DNA of 49,570 nucleotides, taken from contig JAOXYB010032507.1 in the NCBI GenBank assembly GCA_028565635.1, positions 1 to 49,570 of the forward strand, in the 5' to 3' direction. The position numbers and the translations under genes are program-made. Numbering within the stretch: position 1 is the first letter of the stretch; each line of letters opens with the position of its first letter. Under the pieces are notes generated by a model. That model did not search any database. It had not been told where the DNA came from and saw only the letters and a list, made by a program, of their open reading frames with translations. Of this stretch, positions 45,945 through 49,570 are shown piece by piece. The stretch comes from Phoronis ovalis. Taxonomy: Eukaryota > Phoronida > Phoronidae.

Positions 45945-48900
45945 TGATAAAATACCTTTAAAAGATCTATTTCAGAATGTATCACTTTCTTGTGTGTACA
46001 TTGCTCCTTTAATTCATTGATTTTTTTTGCAGTAATCAGCATCGGTATAAGTTTGTACCGTTTTCATTACAATAACTTGGAGAAAAGCAAAATTTCCTTC
46101 AAGTCACCAAATCCAAAACGAACTTTGAATCTAACCATGAGGAACTGACAGATTTCCGATTTCCGAAGGCTCATGCTTCTCACGATTGGTTTTACTCTTC
46201 GTGATATATATGCACTATATTATCTAGGTTGATCTTTTCAGCTTTGTGTGATATATTTTTGAACGTTCCTGCTGTTTAGAAATTTAACAACAAAGCACCC
46301 TTTGATAAATATCCGGTTCTCTGATCGGCTCTGCTCATTTTTAGTGAAATTTAAACAATTTGAAATGGTGTCAAGGTCTAATATATATATAATTAGACAT
46401 AAGTCGTATTTTCTCATACGCTTTAATATATCACCAATTACAATTTATTTATAAATATTTTAATTAGAGTGGGAGTTTATCACAATGTATCAAAAACACG
46501 TACAGTCCTTGCATTGCCCTTGGCTAGGTTCCCGATTGATTACCTTTCAAATGCCTACGGGCGCATATTGGGAGCGCTCCGAGCGTCTAATCTGAAATAC
46601 TGATGATTTTTGAAATAGTATACTAAGATTTTACAAGCTCTTATATTTATTTAAACGTATTTGATACACAAGATTTGGTGAAATTCTCGGTAAGCCCCAA
46701 GTTTTACACCTGGGATATATAGAGTTTTATTCTATTATTATCCAAGTTTATACCGTATAATAATAGGTTGAAACTTAGAAAAATTAAATGTTTACTTGTA
46801 GATAGAGACAAACCTAGCAAGGTACTCCGGCACAGTTGTGATTTATTTTATAAAAATCCGCAAAGTGATGTTAATTTTTTTTAATACATCTAACGAGGAT
46901 TTAAATCCAAACGATTTTTTAGAAACAACTTTTATACATCTCAGTAGGATATGTTCTAGTTTATTAGTTCCTATCATCGCCTCTAGAGGGGTTCCATAAA
47001 GGTATGGCAACAAGGATGCAACGAGAAGCATGTATATAAAGCGAAATACCTGTAGCATGACATGTTATGTTACTATTTTCAGATTATTTTTCTTTTTACA
47101 CAATTAGTGATAATATTCATGAAATAGTTCAGTGACTAACTACAAAGAGGGTGTACAATAAGGCCCGGATGCTGTGACTCAGAAATGATCAGAAATCAGC
47201 TTGTAAAACATGTCCGGAGAAGGTTGTTTGTTTATTTATTTAATTAAAGATTAATGCAATGTAATCGTTTTGTTCTAGGTTAGCACAGATTTTATATATT
47301 GATTAAAATAGTTCAAAACATAAGAAAAATATCTAGAAAATAATATAAGTGAAACCCATTATGTTAAATGTGCCAATTTTTATTTATTTACTTTGGCCTT
47401 AAAGCTCCGGCAAATGGATTATCGGATATAAAAATCAAATATTCAAAATATTTTTAAAAAATAAAATCACATAATTAAACAAAATTAAGTAATTACTAAA
47501 ACGATAAATACTAAAAGTTAAGAAATATTAAAATATAAATGTTGATAAAAATATTTAGTTGACCCATCCGACCTTTTCCTTGATTAGATACTCATCTCCA
47601 GTATTATTTCTATTATATAGATTGTTACCATAGAAGCCGGGTTAACGTGAGTAAATATTTAACCTAATACCCTTGCACTTAAAAAACACTTTTAACGCAG
47701 TGCAGAAAATTCGAGCCGCTAGTTAAAGAAAAAAGAAATGTTTGTTAACCATCTGCACCGCGCGTCATCTATAAATGTTATAACCAATCATGATGCAAAG
47801 ATATTAAATAGAGAGTTTCTTATCGTAGTTGTTATACGGTGCTGTAAAATGAATTAATGAAAGATAATAAAATAAAAATTGTGCAAAATCTTATAATTAA
47901 ACGTGTAGCTGGATGGACAGGGGGTAATGTTCATGTGTACTATAAATTTCTTTCCCTACGAGTGTTTTGTGAAAAATTAATTGTTAGGATTTAATTGTAA
48001 AATCTGTTTTCGAAAACAAAAATGCAGTGTCGAAGCAATGATTTATTTCTATCTTCTTGAACAAAGCGGATCATTGTGTGTATGTATGTAATTATGTGTT
48101 ATATAACAAAAAATAGAGCATTGGCCCAGGCATTCATTTACCCTATCGTTGAACCGTAATGATCTATGTTCTACCTGAACGATGCCCTACTTATCACATT
48201 TTTTTTGGAATGTGTGTTTAAAAAAACAATAAAAAATATGTAAAATAATAAATTTAAAAAAATGTATGCTTTAATAAAACAATAAAAAAATACTTTATTA
48301 TTCAAAACGGTTTTTGATTTTTATGGTTTTAAATTTTTGAAAGTGGAACAAGTAATATATGATACTGCGAATGATTGCTCGGTTCAAAACCCGTCGAGAA
48401 GCTAATTATTTTTTAGACATGATCCTCTGCGATCGATGCACTATCTCCTGTACATTAATAAATTTGCGTCGTTTTAAACCTGCATGCATTTTATAAGATA
48501 ACTTACCTTAATTTAGCTCCATTTGTATGTTAGACTTTTTTCTTAACTTTGAAATGCCACTCACTGTACGTGATAAAAGTGTACCAAGTTACTACAGTTA
48601 TGCCTAGTGGTCGTGGTGGTGTACAGCTTCTTATTCTTTCTGCTATATAATGACCGAGAGGTTAAGTGCTAGCTCCTAGAAAGAAAATCGTATGTGTTCC
48701 GAGAATTTTTTCGTCAAAGTGAATTTCGTGGTTAGCGAGGTTTATTTTTTTAACCAATGAGGAAAGAAGAATATGGAGTACGAAATGTTTTATTATGTAC
48801 AAATTCTTTCCTTGTCTTAAATTGTTGCTAGGTTAATAACCTTAAGTTAGGTTCATTGAGTACATGCAAGAAGTTACTGAGACGTGAAAACAAATATGAC

Positions 48901-49570
48901 TGTTTAATGTCATTTTGATTATTGAGGTAATTAAGCATGACGAATAAACAAGGACTCTAGATTGTAGAATTAGGCCTCCTGGATCGAACACAGTAATACT
49001 TTAAAATCACGCGAGATTTGGCAACCGGAAATGTAAGAGGTGTGCTCTAGTGAGAGTTAGTGAGTCTGCGGAAGATCTCTAGGCCTAGGCATATTGGAAA
49101 GGATATATTTAACGCCGAAAGGGATACGGTATATAAAATCCTCGGCCGCATAAAACTCATTTGACGTATAGGTGTATTATAGGATTACATATAATTTTAT
49201 ATTTGATAGAAACCGCCATGCGACTGTCAAACTCATGTTTTAAGTCTATTTCATTCATTTCATCTAGGACTAGGAGTACTATTAAAGCCAGTTATATCCT
49301 AGATGTCATTGAACGCGCTGGCGCTAATTCAGGAAATCGGCCGCGATACAGCCCGTTCCAGTAAATGTAGAGTAATACCACCACTCTCACTTTTATAAGA
49401 AGACATAGTCTCTTATATGTAGCTTGTACATAGACGCTAACTGACTGATTATAGTAAAGTGTTATTTTAAATATTATTTTGTTAGATTGTATTGTATTAT
49501 AATTTATATACTTTGTGCGTTCTGTACTCTTGCTAATGGGCTTTTTAGCATGGGCTTAAACAAATATATA

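Larger units (their letters stand above)
39787..49570. other. Gene-poor region upstream of chitin synthase
   Basis: AT-rich DNA that should include the chitin synthase promoter and any 5' untranslated exon. Short open frames near 40905, 42867, 44929, 45560 and 49161 (63-104 codons) show no recognisable domain, so I call none. The repeats and quadruplex motif inside it are listed separately. Confidence 0.5.

Overview
The window is AT-rich, intron-containing animal DNA. The best taxonomic clue is a minus-strand gene whose exons join a complete myosin motor to a multi-pass chitin synthase. That fusion is known from molluscs and some other lophotrochozoans, where it is tied to shell and cuticle chitin. 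A mollusc, probably a bivalve, is the most economical reading.

Layout. (1) 1-480 holds an imperfect satellite with inverted arms, cut by the window edge. (2) 853-3016, plus strand, is a three-exon SAM-dependent methyltransferase of the METTL27/WBSCR27 type, possibly lacking a 5' exon. (3) 5250-15725, minus strand, is a three-exon gene with one uninterrupted 9.2-kb exon. It encodes a protein of about 3,227 residues built from several nested repeat families and ending in one transmembrane segment. I recognise no family for it, and it is the strongest candidate for something undescribed. (4) 18004-39786, minus strand, is the myosin-chitin synthase, modelled as 27 exons whose phases all join, for about 2,634 residues. 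The exon at 24192-24498 (its 3' end) and the first exon are less certain. (5) 39787-49570 shows no gene I can support. It holds minisatellites, a (TA)n tract and a G-quadruplex motif, and probably includes the chitin synthase promoter.

The methyltransferase and the giant repeat gene converge. The giant gene and the chitin synthase lie in tandem on the minus strand about 2.3 kb apart. The chitin synthase carries a cluster of RRxS (PKA-type) sites between motor and membrane domains. The giant protein carries five copies of an amphipathic helix that could be a docking helix of the PKA-anchoring kind. A functional link is inference only.

All exon boundaries were read by eye from splice consensus, reading phase and family motifs. 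No alignment or transcript data were available.
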